Shown: positions 1 to 9,966, numbered from the stretch's first letter. The stretch: DNA of 57,861 nt from Flavobacteriaceae bacterium (GCA_013043685.1 JABDNT010000012.1:1-57861); one strand, 5' to 3'. Numbers and translations are program-made. The notes: generated by a model not told the origin, from the sequence alone.

Positions 1-3000
1 CCTCCCGCAGGAACACCCGGGTGTGGTAGGAAATTAGCTGAAGTATACTCCTGTACGTTATAGGAATTCACAAATACTCCGTTTCGTGTCTCGGCAGTCA
101 TAGGACTACCCATGATCATGAAATCACGTATTTTTAAGGGAGGTGTAAGCAAATCTATAGTGATCGTTCCTGAGTTGGTGGCTACACCATCAGGGTCTAC
201 CTGTACGACACTGCCCGTATGTTCTACATCAAGAGTTCCAGTACTCATAACATTGATATCTCCGTCTACATTCAGGTATCCACCTGCACTAACGGTGAGG
301 GTATTTCCACTATTAATCGTTAATGTACATGCATTCAGATCGCCATCCGTTCCGGTAGTATAGTTTCCATTGATAATTACATTATCTGTAATCCCCGGAG
401 CTCCTGCAGGAGACCAGTTGGAACCGTTCCATGTCTTTGTCACTCCTGTACAGGCCACAAAGGCACCTAACGGACCAAAATAGTATGTCCCATTCAATCC
501 GGTAAAGGTTCCTGTTAAAGTCACATGGCTACCAAACGATCCTATCGATAGGGCTGAAGTTTCCACTGAGCTTCCATCATCTCGTGCAGCTACTAAATTA
601 GCTCTTGCTCCCGGAGCGGCAGCTTCCCATCCGGCTACTTCCGTTTCTGTAAAATAAAAAGTCACAGAGGTGGCACCAGATGAAACTGTATTTGCCGGAC
701 TGATATTAAATGTCTTGTCCATTACAAGATCCGGTGATGTACTGCCATCATGCGATTGAGCACTTGTTCCTGCTCTGGATACATGAGTGGTTACGCATCC
801 GTAATCATCGCCTCCAGTATTATTAATAGCGATCATAATATCTCCCGATGAGCTATCGCCTGCGTACATGGTACCGGCACCCGGAACGTCGGTTTGATTA
901 CTCGTTCCAACATTAACAGCCGTCTGAACAGGTGTTTCAACAGTTACTTCAATTTCCAGGGCATCAAAAAGCAGAAGTCCATTATTCGAAAAAGAATTAT
1001 AATGACGAATAACAAAATATCCTGATTGACCCGCAAGATCATTTCTATTGATGGTTCTTATATCACCAGTATTCGCCGTGGCGTCACGTTCTTCAAGCGT
1101 AATACCGGCATCGATAGCAGCATATGAAGAAATATCCGTAGTCCAGATTAGTCTGTAGTGCTCAATGGTATTATAACCGGCCACCGAGAAAGTAAATTCT
1201 GTGTTTGTAGTTCCGGCCGGTATTGAAATTTGAGGGCTCACAAGATAATTATCGGCATTGGCTTTACCTGATCCACCTAGTACGGTTAAGTCGGTTTCCG
1301 AAGCTGGAAATTGACCAGTAAATCCAGTATAACCTCCTGATGTAAAACTAAGAGATAGCCAGGTGTTTGTATCTCCATCCCTGTCCAGGTTTAACCAACC
1401 CGTCCAATCCTCAAAATCTTCAGAATAAATATTGGTCACCGTAGTACTTGAAGGAACGGTATCATCATCGTTCATGGTTATGGTTAATGAATCTGCGGCA
1501 GGGTTAGCCGTAGCATCTCCCCCATTCGGGTTCACCGTGAAATCAATAATAGCGGTTTCCGGGCTTTCCACGACACCATCATTATAAAAACGTACCGTTA
1601 AGTTTTGAGAAGCAGTTTGACCTTGTAAGAAGGTTACTGTAGGCGTTAATATTTCATAATCGACGCCATTCGTCGCAGTTCCGCCATTTACAGCAAAAGT
1701 AACATCAGCGTTTTGTGATGGTGCCATGGCGATGTTAAGAGGAACGGTCACATCGGTAAAGTTACAATCGGTACCTTCTGTGGAAGTTGTTGTGGTTGTA
1801 CCATATGAAATTTCAGGTGAACTGGCAGCAATCGTTCCACCTGTCACAATAAGTGAGAAGTCCTGAGAACCACTGGACAAAGATCCTTTATGAGTAACAG
1901 TAAGTGTATATTGTCCTGAAGCACTTGAAATATCGATTCGTTCAAAAGGATCTACATTGTTATCACCATTGCCATTGGTAGTAACTCCAGTTAGTCTCCA
2001 TGGCGTAAACGTAGTTCCGTTATCCAATCGCAAGTCAAGATCGTTCACCAATGCAGGTGTATTATTGTTTGTTCCACTAATGGGCGTATGAGCGGGATCT
2101 GTCCACGAAATAGAGGCCATTAAAGGATTTACTCCATCAGATTGTATCGTTACCTGGTAGGTTCCGCCATTTGATAGATTTAATTCTGAAATTACAGCTG
2201 AAGTTCCAGCGGCGGTAATCGTCTCTGCCGCCACCTTCGCATTTAAAAGACCCCATCCGGTTTGTGCATCGGGTCCGGCAGGTGCTTCATCATCTGCGGT
2301 ATGAAGTGCCAGACCTTTAAGAGTGGCAGCCTTCATAAAGGAACTATTTATATCATTATAATGTTCTTGAAGAAGTAGTAAAGTACCGGTTACATTTGGA
2401 GCGGACATAGAAGTTCCTGAGATAGTTCCATATGCAGTATCGCTGCCATCGTAGGTAGAGGTCAAGGAGGTTCCGTTACCCATAATGTCGGGTTTTATTC
2501 GATAATCATCTGTGGGTCCTTCACTACTACCTGAATTGCGATTAACTGATATAAGTGCCCCTGTCACAGGATTAATTGATGCATCCTGCCCATTAGCGAT
2601 CACCAGGTTATTCTTGGCACAGGCATCCCCATTCAACTTATCATATGCACTCTGTCCGTCAAGTGGACTTCCATTGGCAGTATTATTATTTCCGTCATTC
2701 CCCGCCGATTTGATCTGCAGGTAATAAGGTGCATTATACATAAGATTATCCCAGTCCCTGGCATCAGTACCATATTGTCCAAACCATGAATCAGGTATGG
2801 CCGTTGCGTTATACCCATAAGAGTGATTAGACAGAAGCATTCCTGAACCAGCTTCAGAAGTAGCTTCGGTAAGGTCGCTATTCCAATCGTGAGTAAGTGC
2901 ATCTCCTTGCCATGCCATCCCTTTAGCACTCGCGTTAACTCCAGAGGCGACAATTGTACCGGTGACATGTTGAGCATGAAAACTATTCCCGTTAAGAGTT

Positions 3001-3509
3001 GTCACACCATCGTTAATACTTACCCGATTGTTACCTCCTGCACCATCAAATTCCTGGTGTGTGGGTCGGGTAGGACCACCATCCCAAACGTGAGCTGTCA
3101 ATCCATTTCCATCTACCGTTAATCCAAGTCCGCCTCCTGTATTCAGGAAATTGGCCCGGGTTGAGATCGCGGCATTTACATTGTGTAATGTGTAATAAAT
3201 AGGCGTACCATCGGCAGCAAGCTTTTGAAGTTCGTCAAAAGTTCCGTCGGGGTTATATCTTTTTACCGGGATATTCTTCACTAAGGCGTAAGCAAGTGCG
3301 TCTTGCTTTTCGGCGCGCTCTTTTGCATCGTTTACTACAAACAGGTCAGCCAAAGCATCTTTATCGTAACTATCTACAATAGCTTTAATTTGTTTCGCAT
3401 ATTTTGTCGAATCCGTTTTCTTTTGATTAGCGTCGTCTGATCGTCTTAGCGTTTGAGCAGAAGCTAATGAAACTGACAATAACAACACCAGTGTCCAAAA
3501 TCTTTTCAT
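1..3509 (-). CDS. Secreted S8 (subtilisin-like) serine protease, large multidomain, 3' part outside window
   Basis: The frame is open from an ATG at 3509 down to the window edge, giving 1169 codons without a stop, so the protein is C-terminally truncated here. It starts with a typical signal peptide ending near Ala-Ser-Ala-Gln. The catalytic triad of family S8 is visible: Asp143 in HVWDGG, His178 in FHAQHVTG (the usual HGTHVAG is altered) and Ser367 in SGTSMSAPN. A beta domain follows at about 440-555, a Calx-beta-like domain at about 563-685 (ends in NDDD), a choice-of-anchor-J/MAM-like domain from about 694 (YSEDFEDW), and then a repetitive beta region (TKTWNGSNWSPAG) common in flavobacterial surface proteins. 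The architecture suggests a T9SS-exported protease with its sorting signal beyond position 1; that last point is inference. It is separated from nqrF by a terminator. Confidence 0.9.
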   Translation of the reverse strand, partial: MKRFWTLVLLLSVSLASAQTLRRSDDANQKKTDSTKYAKQIKAIVDSYDKDALADLFVVNDAKERAEKQDALAYALVKNIPVKRYNPDGTFDELQKLAADGTPIYYTLHNVNAAISTRANFLNTGGGLGLTVDGNGLTAHVWDGGPTRPTHQEFDGAGGNNRVSINDGVTTLNGNSFHAQHVTGTIVASGVNASAKGMAWQGDALTHDWNSDLTEATSEAGSGMLLSNHSYGYNATAIPDSWFGQYGTDARDWDNLMYNAPYYLQIKSAGNDGNNNTANGSPLDGQSAYDKLNGDACAKNNLVIANGQDASINPVTGALISVNRNSGSSEGPTDDYRIKPDIMGNGTSLTSTYDGSDTAYGTISGTSMSAPNVTGTLLLLQEHYNDINSSFMKAATLKGLALHTADDEAPAGPDAQTGWGLLNAKVAAETITAAGTSAVISELNLSNGGTYQVTIQSDGVNPLMASISWTDPAHTPISGTNNNTPALVNDLDLRLDNGTTFTPWRLTGVTTNGNGDNNVDPFERIDISSASGQYTLTVTHKGSLSSGSQDFSLIVTGGTIAASSPEISYGTTTTTSTEGTDCNFTDVTVPLNIAMAPSQNADVTFAVNGGTATNGVDYEILTPTVTFLQGQTASQNLTVRFYNDGVVESPETAIIDFTVNPNGGDATANPAADSLTITMNDDDTVPSSTTVTNIYSEDFEDWTGWLNLDRDGDTNTWLSLSFTSGGYTGFTGQFPASETDLTVLGGSGKANADNYLVSPQISIPAGTTNTEFTFSVAGYNTIEHYRLIWTTDISSYAAIDAGITLEERDATANTGDIRTINRNDLAGQSGYFVIRHYNSFSNNGLLLFDALEIEVTVETPVQTAVNVGTSNQTDVPGAGTMYAGDSSSGDIMIAINNTGGDDYGCVTTHVSRAGTSAQSHDGSTSPDLVMDKTFNISPANTVSSGATSVTFYFTETEVAGWEAAAPGARANLVAARDDGSSVETSALSIGSFGSHVTLTGTFTGLNGTYYFGPLGAFVACTGVTKTWNGSNWSPAGAPGITDNVIINGNYTTGTDGDLNACTLTINSGNTLTVSAGGYLNVDGDINVMSTGTLDVEHTGSVVQVDPDGVATNSGTITIDLLTPPLKIRDFMIMGSPMTAETRNGVFVNSYNVQEYTSANFLPHPGVPAG

Positions 3510-3627
3510 AGTGAATGGGGTTTTAGGGGCAAATTATGTTTACGTTGATATTAGTCAAAAATAGCATTTTATCGTAAAAATGCAACCTTTTATCGGTAAA
3601 ATGCATATTTTATTAAGATTTTTGAAT

Positions 3628-3657
3628 AAAAAAACGCCTTACGGAGTGTAAGGCGTT
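3628..3657 (-). terminator. Rho-independent terminator of the nqr operon
   Basis: On the minus strand a perfect 10-bp stem (AACGCCTTAC with GTAAGGCGTT, loop of 5) is followed by seven T. It lies 21 nt beyond the nqrF stop and ends the nqrABCDEF transcript before the protease gene. Confidence 0.9.
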
Positions 3658-3678
3658 GAATTTCATTAATTATAGTAC

Positions 3679-4986
3679 TTATCCTCCGAAGTCGTCGAAT
3701 CTGATATTTTCATCAGGGATTCCGAAGTCTTCGCCCATTTTCTGTACTGCCTGGTTCATTAATGGCGGGCCACAGAAATACAATTCGATATCTTCCGGTG
3801 TTTCGTGGTGATTCAAGTAATTATCGATAACGACCTGGTGGATAAATCCAACAAATCCATCGCCGGCTTCATCGTGAATATCCTTCTTTACTTTCCAGTT
3901 ATCTTCTGGAAGTGGTTCGGATAGAGCCATGTAGAACTTGAAGTTCGGGAATTCACGCTCCAGTTCCCTGAAATGATCGATATAGAATAGTTCTCGTTTC
4001 GACCGCCCACCATACCAATAAGTCACGATACGACCTGTTTTAAGGGTTTTGAAAAGGTGATACAAGTGAGATCGCATAGGAGCCATTCCGGCACCACCGC
4101 CCACATACAGCATTTCTGATTCAGAAGGGTTAATAAAGAACTCTCCATAAGGCCCGGAAATGGTGACTTTATCTCCTTCCTTACAATTAAAGATATACGA
4201 CGATGCAATGCCTGGATTTACCTGCATCCATTGATTTTTCGCTCTATCCCATGGCGGGGTGGCAATACGTACATTCAACATGATCTCACGGCCTTCGGCT
4301 GGGTAAGAGGCCATGGAGTAGGCTCTTTCCACAGTTTCAGTATTTTTCATCACCAATGGCCATAGCCCGAATTTATCCCATTCAGCCTGAAATTTATCAG
4401 GAGTATCATGTTCTTCGGGATGGGCTGTAATATCAATATCTGAATATTTAATTTCACAAGGAGGAATCTCTATCTGTATGTATCCTCCCGCCTTGTAGTT
4501 CATATCTTCAGGAATCTCTACTACGAATTCCTTGATAAACGATGCCACATTGTAGTTTCGTACCACTGTAGCTTCCCATTTCTTAATTCCGAAGACCTCT
4601 TCAGGAATATGAATATTCATATCCTGTTTCACCTTCACCTGGCAGGCCAATCTCGCGCCGGCCTTCAATTCCTTTCTTGTGAAGTGCGGAGTTTCCGTTG
4701 GAAGTGCTTCACCACCTCCTTCAAGAACATGACATTCACACTGGATACAGGTTCCACCTCCACCACAAGCTGATGGTAAGAAAACTTTCTGATTTCCCAG
4801 GGTAGATAGAAGTGTTCCACCGGAAGGAACTTCAATTACCTTCTCTTCATTAATAGTGATCTTAACTGGTCCTGATGGAGCCAGCTTTTGTTTTGTGAAT
4901 AGCAATAAGGCTACCAGTAATAAGGTAAGTACTAAAAAGGCAACTACTGTTGCTATGATGACTCCCAATGTGCTTGCTAAAAACAT
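3679..4986 (-). CDS. nqrF: Na+-translocating NADH:quinone reductase subunit F
   Basis: This is the NADH-oxidising entry subunit of Na+-NQR, anchored to the inner membrane. A single N-terminal membrane helix (about residues 5-30) is followed by a ferredoxin domain whose 2Fe-2S ligands are Cys74, Cys80, Cys83 and Cys115. Next comes a ferredoxin-reductase module with the FAD motif RAYSMASYP, the NADH motif [13 protein letters not shown] and the C-terminal FCGPP and FDDFGG. At 435 residues it is slightly longer than the roughly 410 of Vibrio. It is the last gene of the operon; its start lies 1 nt after the nqrE stop, so translation is probably coupled. No apbE (FMN transferase) gene follows it. 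Confidence 0.97.
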   Translation of the reverse strand: MFLASTLGVIIATVVAFLVLTLLLVALLLFTKQKLAPSGPVKITINEEKVIEVPSGGTLLSTLGNQKVFLPSACGGGGTCIQCECHVLEGGGEALPTETPHFTRKELKAGARLACQVKVKQDMNIHIPEEVFGIKKWEATVVRNYNVASFIKEFVVEIPEDMNYKAGGYIQIEIPPCEIKYSDIDITAHPEEHDTPDKFQAEWDKFGLWPLVMKNTETVERAYSMASYPAEGREIMLNVRIATPPWDRAKNQWMQVNPGIASSYIFNCKEGDKVTISGPYGEFFINPSESEMLYVGGGAGMAPMRSHLYHLFKTLKTGRIVTYWYGGRSKRELFYIDHFRELEREFPNFKFYMALSEPLPEDNWKVKKDIHDEAGDGFVGFIHQVVIDNYLNHHETPEDIELYFCGPPLMNQAVQKMGEDFGIPDENIRFDDFGG

Positions 4987-4987
4987 A

Positions 4988-5725
4988 CTATTGTGCTGTT
5001 ATTTCTGAAACTTCCGATGTTTCGTTTTGTGCTAATTCTTTTGCCGATTCTTCCGAGGTGTTCTCAATTTGTGCAGTCCCGGCTTCTGATACCTCCGGTG
5101 CATCATCGCCCCCGGTCAACATTCCTCCGAAACTCATAAATCCGATGGCCATCAATCCTGTGATAATAAAGGTTATTCCCAGACCTCTCAAAGGAGCTGG
5201 AACATTCGAATACCGTATCTTCTCGCGAATCGCGGCTATGGCTAAAATTGCCAGGAACCATCCTATTCCACTACTGAAACCATAGTTCAGCGCCAATGAA
5301 AAACTCTCTATCTCCCTGGACTGCATAAATAAGGATCCACCCAAAATTGCACAGTTAACTGCAATTAGTGGCAGGAATATCCCTAATGAGTTATATAACG
5401 CAGGAGAAAATCTTTCTACAACGATCTCAACCAATTGAACCATGGTTGCAATAGTCGCGATGAATAAAATGAAAGACAGGAAGCTCAAGTCATACTCTGC
5501 ATATTCTGCACCCAACCATGATAAAGCGCCTTCTTGTAATATATACTGATCTAAAAGCCAGTTGAGAGGGACGGTCACTGTTAATACAAAAATTACCGCT
5601 GCACCAAGTCCAACCGCTGTGCTTACTTTTTTGGAAACAGCGAGATAAGAGCACATTCCGAGGAAATATGCAAAGACCATGTTGTCTACAAAAACCGATT
5701 TAAAAAATAATTCTACATGTTCCAT
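4988..5725 (-). CDS. nqrE: Na+-translocating NADH:quinone reductase subunit E
   Basis: Integral membrane subunit of Na+-NQR with six predicted helices, homologous to NqrD and RnfA/E. The start [23 protein letters not shown] is family-typical, and the half-repeat cysteines that hold the intramembrane iron centre are seen in [10 protein letters not shown] (first half) and [10 protein letters not shown] (second half). The protein has 245 residues against roughly 200 in proteobacteria. The surplus is a C-terminal hydrophilic tail of about 40 residues, rich in Glu, Ser and Thr and ending SEVSEITAQ. It is encoded between nqrD (25 nt upstream) and nqrF (1 nt downstream). Confidence 0.96.
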   Translation of the reverse strand: MEHVELFFKSVFVDNMVFAYFLGMCSYLAVSKKVSTAVGLGAAVIFVLTVTVPLNWLLDQYILQEGALSWLGAEYAEYDLSFLSFILFIATIATMVQLVEIVVERFSPALYNSLGIFLPLIAVNCAILGGSLFMQSREIESFSLALNYGFSSGIGWFLAILAIAAIREKIRYSNVPAPLRGLGITFIITGLMAIGFMSFGGMLTGGDDAPEVSEAGTAQIENTSEESAKELAQNETSEVSEITAQ

Positions 5726-5750
5726 AGTTCAAATTTTTCAGTATCTGCTG

Positions 5751-6398
5751 CTAGTTTTCTTCTATTAATGCTTTGTTCTTGCTTCGCTGTACCCATATTA
5801 TGATACCTACGACAATCAACGCCATTGGAGGCAGCACCATAAATCCGTTGTTCTCGTATCCTATTGCATATAGCCCGGTTTTTTCTACCGAATCACCAAG
5901 TACTTTAATTCCGAATAATGTACCGGAACCTAATAATTCTCTGAAGAACCCTACGATAATGAGGATCACACCATATCCCAAAGCATTTCCTATTCCATCA
6001 AGGAATGATTTCCAGGGTCCGTTCCCAAGTGCAAAGGCTTCGAAACGCCCCATGATGATACAATTCGTAATGATCAAACCAATGAATACCGATAGTTCTT
6101 TACTCAATTCGTATGCATAGGCCTTCAGAACCTGGTCTACCATAATTACCAGAGTTGCTACAACAATCAATTGAACAATAATTCTGATTTTAGACGGGAT
6201 CACATTTCTTAGCAATGAGATGACCACATTACCAACTCCAAGAACAAAGATCACAGAGATCGCCATCACGATGGAAGGTTTCAACTGAGCGGTAATCGCC
6301 AAAGCAGAACAAATCCCTAATACCTGGATAGTGATAGGATTATTATCCGCCAATGGGTCCAGAATTAACTTACTGTCTTTTTTTGATAAAAGTCCCAT
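5751..6398 (-). CDS. nqrD: Na+-translocating NADH:quinone reductase subunit D
   Basis: Membrane subunit of Na+-NQR and paralogue of NqrE, with six hydrophobic helices across its 215 residues. Family signatures include NPITIQVLGICSALA near residue 20 and IITNCIIMGRFEAFA near residue 110. The paired cysteines in ICSAL and TNCII match the positions of the intramembrane iron centre shared with NqrE. The start ATG is 4 nt from the nqrC stop and its stop is 25 nt before nqrE, fitting one polycistronic message. Confidence 0.96.
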   Translation of the reverse strand: MGLLSKKDSKLILDPLADNNPITIQVLGICSALAITAQLKPSIVMAISVIFVLGVGNVVISLLRNVIPSKIRIIVQLIVVATLVIMVDQVLKAYAYELSKELSVFIGLIITNCIIMGRFEAFALGNGPWKSFLDGIGNALGYGVILIIVGFFRELLGSGTLFGIKVLGDSVEKTGLYAIGYENNGFMVLPPMALIVVGIIIWVQRSKNKALIEEN

Positions 6399-6402
6399 AC
6401 AC

Positions 6403-7149
6403 TTATTTTAATTTTTTGAAATAAGAAACATACATTTTCACATCCTTCTGAAGCATAACGCTTAAGCCATCACCTGTAATGGTGGCACCAGCCAGGGCAT
6501 CTACTTCCTGGTCGGTCTTATCTTCATTCTTCGGGTCGTTATTTCCTTTTGCTACTTTGATCCCGGAGTACACTCCATCATCGAGAAAACTTTCACCAGT
6601 GAAATCATCCATAAAAAACCGTTGTTTGATCTCAGCTCCTAGTCCGGGGGTTTCCGCTTTATGATCGAAATAAACGCCCTGGATCTTCATGGTACGATCC
6701 ACCGCTACAAAGCCCCAGATCGCATCCCATAAACCTTTACCTCGAACAGGCATCACATATATTTCTTCACCATCCTTTTCACCTAAAAATAAAGGCAGTC
6801 TTCTCTGGTAATCACCATCTTTGGCTTTGGCAGATTCTTTCTTTATATCGATAAGGTAAGCCTGATCGTCTTCAATAACTTCGTCACCCTGAATCACAAA
6901 TTGTTTCTTAATGTATTTTACGAATTCCGCCTCTACTCTATCCGTAGGTATAAATTCCACATCATTCGGACCTTCATTTTCATTGATTCCCATAGCATAC
7001 AGGATATTCTGTTGCTTTTCGTAGCGTTCATTCGCCTTTATAGTAGGTTTAAGACCATTGGCAAATCCGGCCAGTATGGATCCCACTACTATCACCATGA
7101 TAATCGAGAATATGACCGTATAACTATTCTTTTCTGTGTCGAGTGCCAT
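6403..7149 (-). CDS. nqrC: Na+-translocating NADH:quinone reductase subunit C (FMN-bearing)
   Basis: NqrC carries a covalently bound FMN on the periplasmic side and relays electrons within Na+-NQR. One N-terminal membrane helix (about residues 10-30) is followed by a soluble FMN-binding domain. The flavinylation motif reads DALAGATITG, with Thr223 as the expected FMN-phosphoester residue; the usual Ser of SGAT is Ala here. GLWDAIWGFVAVD and AETPGLGAEI are further family signatures. The gene begins 2 nt after the nqrB stop and ends 4 nt before nqrD. The FMN would be attached by ApbE, which is not encoded in this window. Confidence 0.96.
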   Translation of the reverse strand: MALDTEKNSYTVIFSIIMVIVVGSILAGFANGLKPTIKANERYEKQQNILYAMGINENEGPNDVEFIPTDRVEAEFVKYIKKQFVIQGDEVIEDDQAYLIDIKKESAKAKDGDYQRRLPLFLGEKDGEEIYVMPVRGKGLWDAIWGFVAVDRTMKIQGVYFDHKAETPGLGAEIKQRFFMDDFTGESFLDDGVYSGIKVAKGNNDPKNEDKTDQEVDALAGATITGDGLSVMLQKDVKMYVSYFKKLK

Positions 7150-7151
7150 AA

Positions 7152-8444
7152 TTAAGCGGTTTTTAATTTTAGACGTTTCGCTCTTCGTTTAATATTGCCC
7201 TGTAAGACATAATGATCAATAGTTGGTGCAAATACATTCATCAACAGGATGGCGAGGAAAACACCTTCCGGGTAAGCCGGATTGAATACACGGATCATAA
7301 TGGATATGAATCCTATTAAAAATCCATAAATCCATTTTCCCTTATTAGTCTGAGAAGCAGTTACGGGGTCAGTTGCCATGTATACTGCTCCAAATAATAT
7401 ACTTCCAATAATCAGGTGTTGCCAGTATGGGACCGTCATGAGTCCGTAGAATTTACTGCTTTCGGAAATCCATCCCAATTCAGCCACACCATTGAAAATA
7501 AGACCCATGGCCACGGCTCCAACGAGCGTGCTAAAGATTATTCTCCAACTACCAATTTTTGTGAATATGAGGAATAAGGCCCCGAAAATGATCAAGGCTT
7601 TGGATGTTTCACCAACCGATCCGGGTATAAAACCCCAGAACATATCCTGTAATGAATAAAGAGCGTCTGCTCTTTCTCCGTAAGTTGTAGCTATCTCCGC
7701 ACCATTCGCAGCCTGCACAGTTAATTCCTGTCCTGACTTAGCATAAAAACCCAAAATGGTTTCACCAGAAATCGCATCTATATTTTCTCCGGCAGCAATC
7801 GCCTTGTCACGCGCTACGGCACCATGTATCCATACTTTATCTCCCGTCATCCATGTTGGATATGCAAAGAAAAGGAACGCCCTGATCGTAAGTGCCGGAT
7901 TCAATATATTCATTCCAGTACCGCCAAAAACTTCTTTTCCAATCACAACTCCAAAAGCTACAGCAACTGCGAGCATCCAAAGAGGAATATCAACAGGCAC
8001 AATAAGTGGAACAAGCATTCCTGTTACCAGGTATCCCTCTTCAACTTCATGACCTTTAATGACCGCAAATAAAAATTCAATAGCCAGACCAACTCCATAG
8101 GAAACAATGACCAGTGGTAGAATAGTCCATAATCCCATTATTAAATTATCCCAGGTAAAGAAGTTCTGCCAGGGTGCAGCGCGCAATGTTTCATCAATGG
8201 CTGCATAATGCTGATATCCTGCATTAAACATACCAAAGAGCAAACATGGGACTAACGCCATAATCACTATATTCATGGTCCGTTTTAGATCATCAGCACC
8301 CTTTACATGCGTCCCGCCATGAGTAATATCATTCGGTAAGTACAAAAAGGTATGTAGTGCATTAAAAGCGGGCGCCATTTTAGTGCCCTTGTATTTTTCT
8401 TTTTGTCTATGTAATTTTTGTTTCAATCCCATAGCATTATCCAA
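7152..8444 (-). CDS. nqrB: Na+-translocating NADH:quinone reductase subunit B (FMN-bearing)
   Basis: Largest membrane subunit of Na+-NQR, with about ten helices, one covalent FMN and riboflavin, implicated in sodium translocation and quinone reduction. The 430 residues include GTHVKGADDLKRTMN near the N-terminus and GKEVFGGTGMNILNPAL in the middle. The covalent FMN site is expected at Thr229 but the motif reads DAISGETILG, so the Ala of SGAT is replaced by Glu. The gene overlaps the end of nqrA by 8 nt. Confidence 0.96.
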   Translation of the reverse strand: MDNAMGLKQKLHRQKEKYKGTKMAPAFNALHTFLYLPNDITHGGTHVKGADDLKRTMNIVIMALVPCLLFGMFNAGYQHYAAIDETLRAAPWQNFFTWDNLIMGLWTILPLVIVSYGVGLAIEFLFAVIKGHEVEEGYLVTGMLVPLIVPVDIPLWMLAVAVAFGVVIGKEVFGGTGMNILNPALTIRAFLFFAYPTWMTGDKVWIHGAVARDKAIAAGENIDAISGETILGFYAKSGQELTVQAANGAEIATTYGERADALYSLQDMFWGFIPGSVGETSKALIIFGALFLIFTKIGSWRIIFSTLVGAVAMGLIFNGVAELGWISESSKFYGLMTVPYWQHLIIGSILFGAVYMATDPVTASQTNKGKWIYGFLIGFISIMIRVFNPAYPEGVFLAILLMNVFAPTIDHYVLQGNIKRRAKRLKLKTA

Positions 8445-9786
8445 TTTCTTTATACATTAAATCCAGGCCTTTTCTTATGATTTGCTGGTGTGGTTGTTTT
8501 GAAACGCATACGAATTCAGTGAGGGAAAAATCCTCGGGTGCTACTTCATACATTCCCAATGCCTCCATCTGATCCAGATCCTCTACCATACAGGCTTTCA
8601 GGATTTGTAAGGGATAGATATCAAGGGGAAATACTTCTTCGTAATTACCGGTAACTACGAATGCCCGATGCTCTCCGTTTGTATTCGTGTTGAGCTCAAA
8701 TTTTTTATTCGGAAGCATCCAGGAGAAGGTCAATGCCCTGGTAGGAGATATTTTATTGAAAACAGGTTTATTCCAACCAAAGAATTCGTAATCATCACCT
8801 TCAGGAATTATACTCACCGTACTGCTGTAGAATCCTAAATGCCCTTTCGGTGAAATGGCCGTTCCTGTTAACACATCTCCGCTGATCACACGTACATTCT
8901 CTTCATCCAGCCCTGAGTCGTAAACAAAGGTGGAAACTTCAGAGCCTATTTTTGTTTTGTAATACTTCGGTGATTTCACTGATGACCCTGCTAATGCAAT
9001 TATACGCTCGGCATTGAACTTACCGGATAATATTAATTCTCCTATGATCACCAGGTCCTGTGACGACACAGTCCATATAATTTCGCCTTTATTCACTGGG
9101 TCGATCTTAGCGATCTGAGTTCCTACATTTCCAGCAGGATGAGGACCTTTTACCTTGTGAATGGTCACATCATTCATTCCCGATAAAGGTGAATCGGAAT
9201 TTCCTATACAAACGTGAACCTGCCCATCTGTTAATTTACTTAATGCGGTTAATGCAGCCTGCAATTCTTTTTCCTTACCCTGAAGAATAAAGTCCAGGTC
9301 AGCCGCCAAGGGTGCGGTGGAATAACCTGAAATGAAAATAGCTTTAGGTTCCGAATCCGGTTTCGCTATTACGTCGTAGGGCCGTTGTTTTATAAATGGC
9401 CAGCAACCTGCTGTCAATAAAAATTCTCGAATTGATTCAGGAGATGCACTGCTGGGATCTATCGCACCAAAATCCTTATATGAATCTTGTTGATCACCTT
9501 CAATCAGTAATTTTTTAATAACCCGCTTAGCTCCTCTTTCTATTTCGGTAAGTGTTCCGCTAACAGGAGAAACAAACTTGATAGCCTCATTGCTTTTTGA
9601 ATAAAAAATGGTGTCTCCGGCCTGCAATTTTGCGCCTTCTTTCAGAACCATTTTTGGCGTTATAAGATGAAAGTCGGAGGGTCTGATTGCAAAAGTACGG
9701 GAGCGGGGAGCATTGGAAAGGGTTTTTTCGGCCTCGCCTTTTAATCGAATGTTAAGACCTTTTCTAATCTTAATGTCTTTGGACAT
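8437..9786 (-). CDS. nqrA: Na+-translocating NADH:quinone reductase subunit A
   Basis: First gene of the operon and the peripheral cytoplasmic subunit of Na+-NQR, without membrane helices. The 449 residues begin MSKDIKIRKGLNIRLKGEAE and contain the family segment PSDFHLITPKM, a central HPAGNVGTQI and a C-terminal region FPLDIYPLQILKACMVEDLDQMEALGMYE. The length agrees with the family (about 445). A good Bacteroidota promoter lies upstream at 9839-9870, consistent with this being the operon head. The gene diverges from the T9SS plug gene at 9967. Confidence 0.97.
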   Translation of the reverse strand: MSKDIKIRKGLNIRLKGEAEKTLSNAPRSRTFAIRPSDFHLITPKMVLKEGAKLQAGDTIFYSKSNEAIKFVSPVSGTLTEIERGAKRVIKKLLIEGDQQDSYKDFGAIDPSSASPESIREFLLTAGCWPFIKQRPYDVIAKPDSEPKAIFISGYSTAPLAADLDFILQGKEKELQAALTALSKLTDGQVHVCIGNSDSPLSGMNDVTIHKVKGPHPAGNVGTQIAKIDPVNKGEIIWTVSSQDLVIIGELILSGKFNAERIIALAGSSVKSPKYYKTKIGSEVSTFVYDSGLDEENVRVISGDVLTGTAISPKGHLGFYSSTVSIIPEGDDYEFFGWNKPVFNKISPTRALTFSWMLPNKKFELNTNTNGEHRAFVVTGNYEEVFPLDIYPLQILKACMVEDLDQMEALGMYEVAPEDFSLTEFVCVSKQPHQQIIRKGLDLMYKEIG

Positions 9787-9838
9787 AGGACAGTGGTGTT
9801 AAATTTCTTTTTCTTACCGAACGCTTTTTTCGGGTGTG

Positions 9839-9870
9839 CAAATTTATGAATTAAAAGTAGCAACGCACAA
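9839..9870 (-). promoter_or_regulatory. Predicted promoter of nqrABCDEF
   Basis: On the minus strand TAAATTTG (9839-9846) matches the Bacteroidota -7 element TAnnTTTG exactly. A TTG (9868-9870) lies 21 nt upstream, near the -33 position. The leader before nqrA would be roughly 45 nt. Confidence 0.65.
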
Positions 9871-9966
9871 GAAATAGATATAAAATTTTGATAAGGAAAG
9901 CGGAAACGTTTTCGGTAAAAATTAAGGCATAAAATTTGTTTATCTTTAGCAACTAAACGACAATTT

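Noticed and set aside
2512-3122. Several frames of 70-114 codons inside the S8 protease
   Set aside because: They lie in other frames of a continuous coding sequence with clear catalytic motifs.
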